From: Legionella sp.
Lineage (GTDB): Bacteria; Pseudomonadota; Gammaproteobacteria; Legionellales; Legionellaceae
DNA length: 7,441 nt
Reading direction: 5' to 3'
Assembly: GCA_004297865.1 (NCBI GenBank)
Contig: SCSO01000158.1
Coordinates: 1 to 7,441, forward strand
The notes below the pieces were generated by a model that was given only the letters and a program-made list of their open reading frames with translations, did no database searches and was not told the origin of the DNA. Position 1 is the stretch's first letter. Each line of letters starts with the position of its first letter. The position numbers and the translations under genes are program-made. Shown here piece by piece: positions 6,695 through 7,441 of this stretch.

Positions 6695-6731
6695 AATTTT
6701 AGCCAATAAGAAAAAAATACGCCACTCTACC

Positions 6732-6763
6732 TAAGCCAAATTATACTAAGATAAATTGGCTTA
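6732..6763. repeat. Imperfect hairpin between clpP and clpX
   Basis: TAAGCCAA (6732-6739) pairs exactly with TTGGCTTA (6756-6763). After one A/A mismatch the stem continues for four more pairs (6741-6744 with 6751-6754), leaving a 6-base loop. The T run on the minus strand (6711-6717) starts about 14 bases past the stem, too far for a standard terminator. The structure may attenuate readthrough from clpP or mark a processing site. Confidence 0.55.
6740..6745 (-). promoter_or_regulatory. Candidate clpX -10 box (TATAAT)
   Basis: A perfect TATAAT on the minus strand lies about 92 bases upstream of the clpX ATG, inside the clpP-clpX hairpin. The best -35-like hexamers at 17-18 bases (TACTTT, TTACTT) are poor and there is no TGn extension, so promoter activity is uncertain. 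Confidence 0.4.
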
Positions 6764-6783
6764 AAGTAAGCAGCGAGAGTATG

Positions 6784-7428
6784 TTATTGTCCTGAGGAAC
6801 TTATAGCAGACTCTCTACCAAAGAGTACTTTATCTACTAATCCATATTCAACAGCTTGTGAGGCACTCATAAAATTATCCCGCTCTGTATCGCGCATAAT
6901 TTGATCAGGTGTCTTTTTAGTATGATGGGCCATAATACTATTTAAACGCTCCCTGACGGCCAAAGTTTCACGCGCATGAATTTCAATATCAGTCGCCTGA
7001 CCTCTGTAGCCCCCAAGAGGTTGATGAATCATTACTCGGGAATTAGGTAAACAAAACCGTTTACCATCAGCACCAGCACAAAGTAATAAGGCTGCAGCAC
7101 TGGCTGCTTGACCTATACATAATGTACTTACATCGGGCTTGATAAACTGTATGGTGTCGTATATAGCTAGACCAGCAGTTACCACGCCCCCAGGTGAATT
7201 AATGTACAATGAAATATCCTTCTCAGGATTTTCAGACTCAAGAAACAACAGTTGAGCAACAACAAGATTCGCCATATGATCTTCAACTTCACCTAAAAGA
7301 AAGATAATTCTTTCTTTTAATAAACGTGAATAAATATCATAGGAGCGCTCCCCACGAGAGGTTTGCTCAATGACCATTGGCACGAGGCCGCTGGCATTGC
7401 GTATCAAATGATCTGAATAGCCCGACAT
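6784..7428 (-). CDS. clpP: ClpP, ATP-dependent Clp protease proteolytic subunit
   Basis: The 214-residue product is a complete ClpP, slightly longer than E. coli ClpP (207). Fourteen copies form a barrel that degrades proteins delivered by ClpX or ClpA. The catalytic triad is Ser110 (GQAAS), His135 (MIHQPLGG) and Asp184 (RDTERD); the substrate-strand motif INSPGG lies at 76-81. An N-terminal stretch of about a dozen residues before LVPMVIE probably corresponds to the propeptide removed by self-cleavage in E. coli. The residues after Ser110 read AAA where E. coli has MGA. AAGGAG at 7436-7441, seven bases before the ATG, fixes the start. clpX follows on the same strand, consistent with joint function and at least partial cotranscription. 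The promoter lies beyond the window. Confidence 0.98.
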   Translation of the reverse strand: MSGYSDHLIRNASGLVPMVIEQTSRGERSYDIYSRLLKERIIFLLGEVEDHMANLVVAQLLFLESENPEKDISLYINSPGGVVTAGLAIYDTIQFIKPDVSTLCIGQAASAAALLLCAGADGKRFCLPNSRVMIHQPLGGYRGQATDIEIHARETLAVRERLNSIMAHHTKKTPDQIMRDTERDNFMSASQAVEYGLVDKVLFGRESAISSSGQ

Positions 7429-7435
7429 GCTTAAT

Positions 7436-7441
7436 CTCCTT
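7436..7441 (-). promoter_or_regulatory. clpP ribosome binding site
   Basis: AAGGAG, a near-perfect Shine-Dalgarno sequence, lies seven bases before the clpP ATG and is cut off by the window edge immediately after it. It is the strongest ribosome binding site in the window. Confidence 0.8.

Noticed and set aside
6711..6763. Intrinsic terminator of clpP
   Set aside because: The stem is AT-rich with a mismatch, and the T run starts about 14 bases past it, so it does not fit a standard Rho-independent terminator.
1..7441. An undescribed defence, mobile or biosynthetic system
   Set aside because: Every long open frame is a recognised core gene, gaps are short and explained mainly by regulatory signals, and no repeat array or unfamiliar protein is present.

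Overview
The window is one block of housekeeping genes, all read from the minus strand, from a moderately AT-rich gammaproteobacterium. The proteins resemble those of Legionella or a close relative. That assignment is by recognition of the proteins, the base composition and the order clpP-clpX-lon-hupB-ppiD; no search was run. In transcription order (right to left) it holds clpP (ATP-dependent protease core), clpX (its AAA+ unfoldase), lon (a second ATP-dependent protease), hupB (HU-family nucleoid protein), tRNA-Val(TAC), tRNA-Asp(GTC), a strong intrinsic terminator, and ppiD (membrane-anchored periplasmic chaperone).

Right part (about 5370-7441): clpP starts just inside the right edge behind a good Shine-Dalgarno site; 135 bases separate it from clpX. 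That gap contains a perfect TATAAT inside an inverted repeat, so clpX may have its own promoter. The 335-base gap between clpX and lon carries a 9-bp perfect hairpin of the CATTCCCGC/GCGGGAATG type just after clpX. Upstream of lon it then holds a near-consensus heat-shock (sigma-32) promoter and a separate sigma-70-like promoter. Lon would therefore be heat inducible with a housekeeping baseline.

Middle part (about 1983-2580): hupB has an extended -10 promoter and a perfect 9-bp palindrome in its leader. Its stop codon lies only 7 bases before tRNA-Val, tRNA-Asp follows 7 bases later, and a GAAA-loop terminator with eight T ends the run. This looks like one mixed mRNA-tRNA transcription unit.

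Left part (25-1896): ppiD encodes an N-terminally anchored SurA/PpiC-type protein whose parvulin active-site signature is degenerate, which fits a chaperone more than an isomerase.

Together the genes form a protein quality-control cluster: cytoplasmic degradation (ClpXP, Lon), nucleoid architecture (HU) and periplasmic folding (PpiD). No mobile element, CRISPR array, phage gene or plausible undescribed system is visible. The points of interest are regulatory and organisational.
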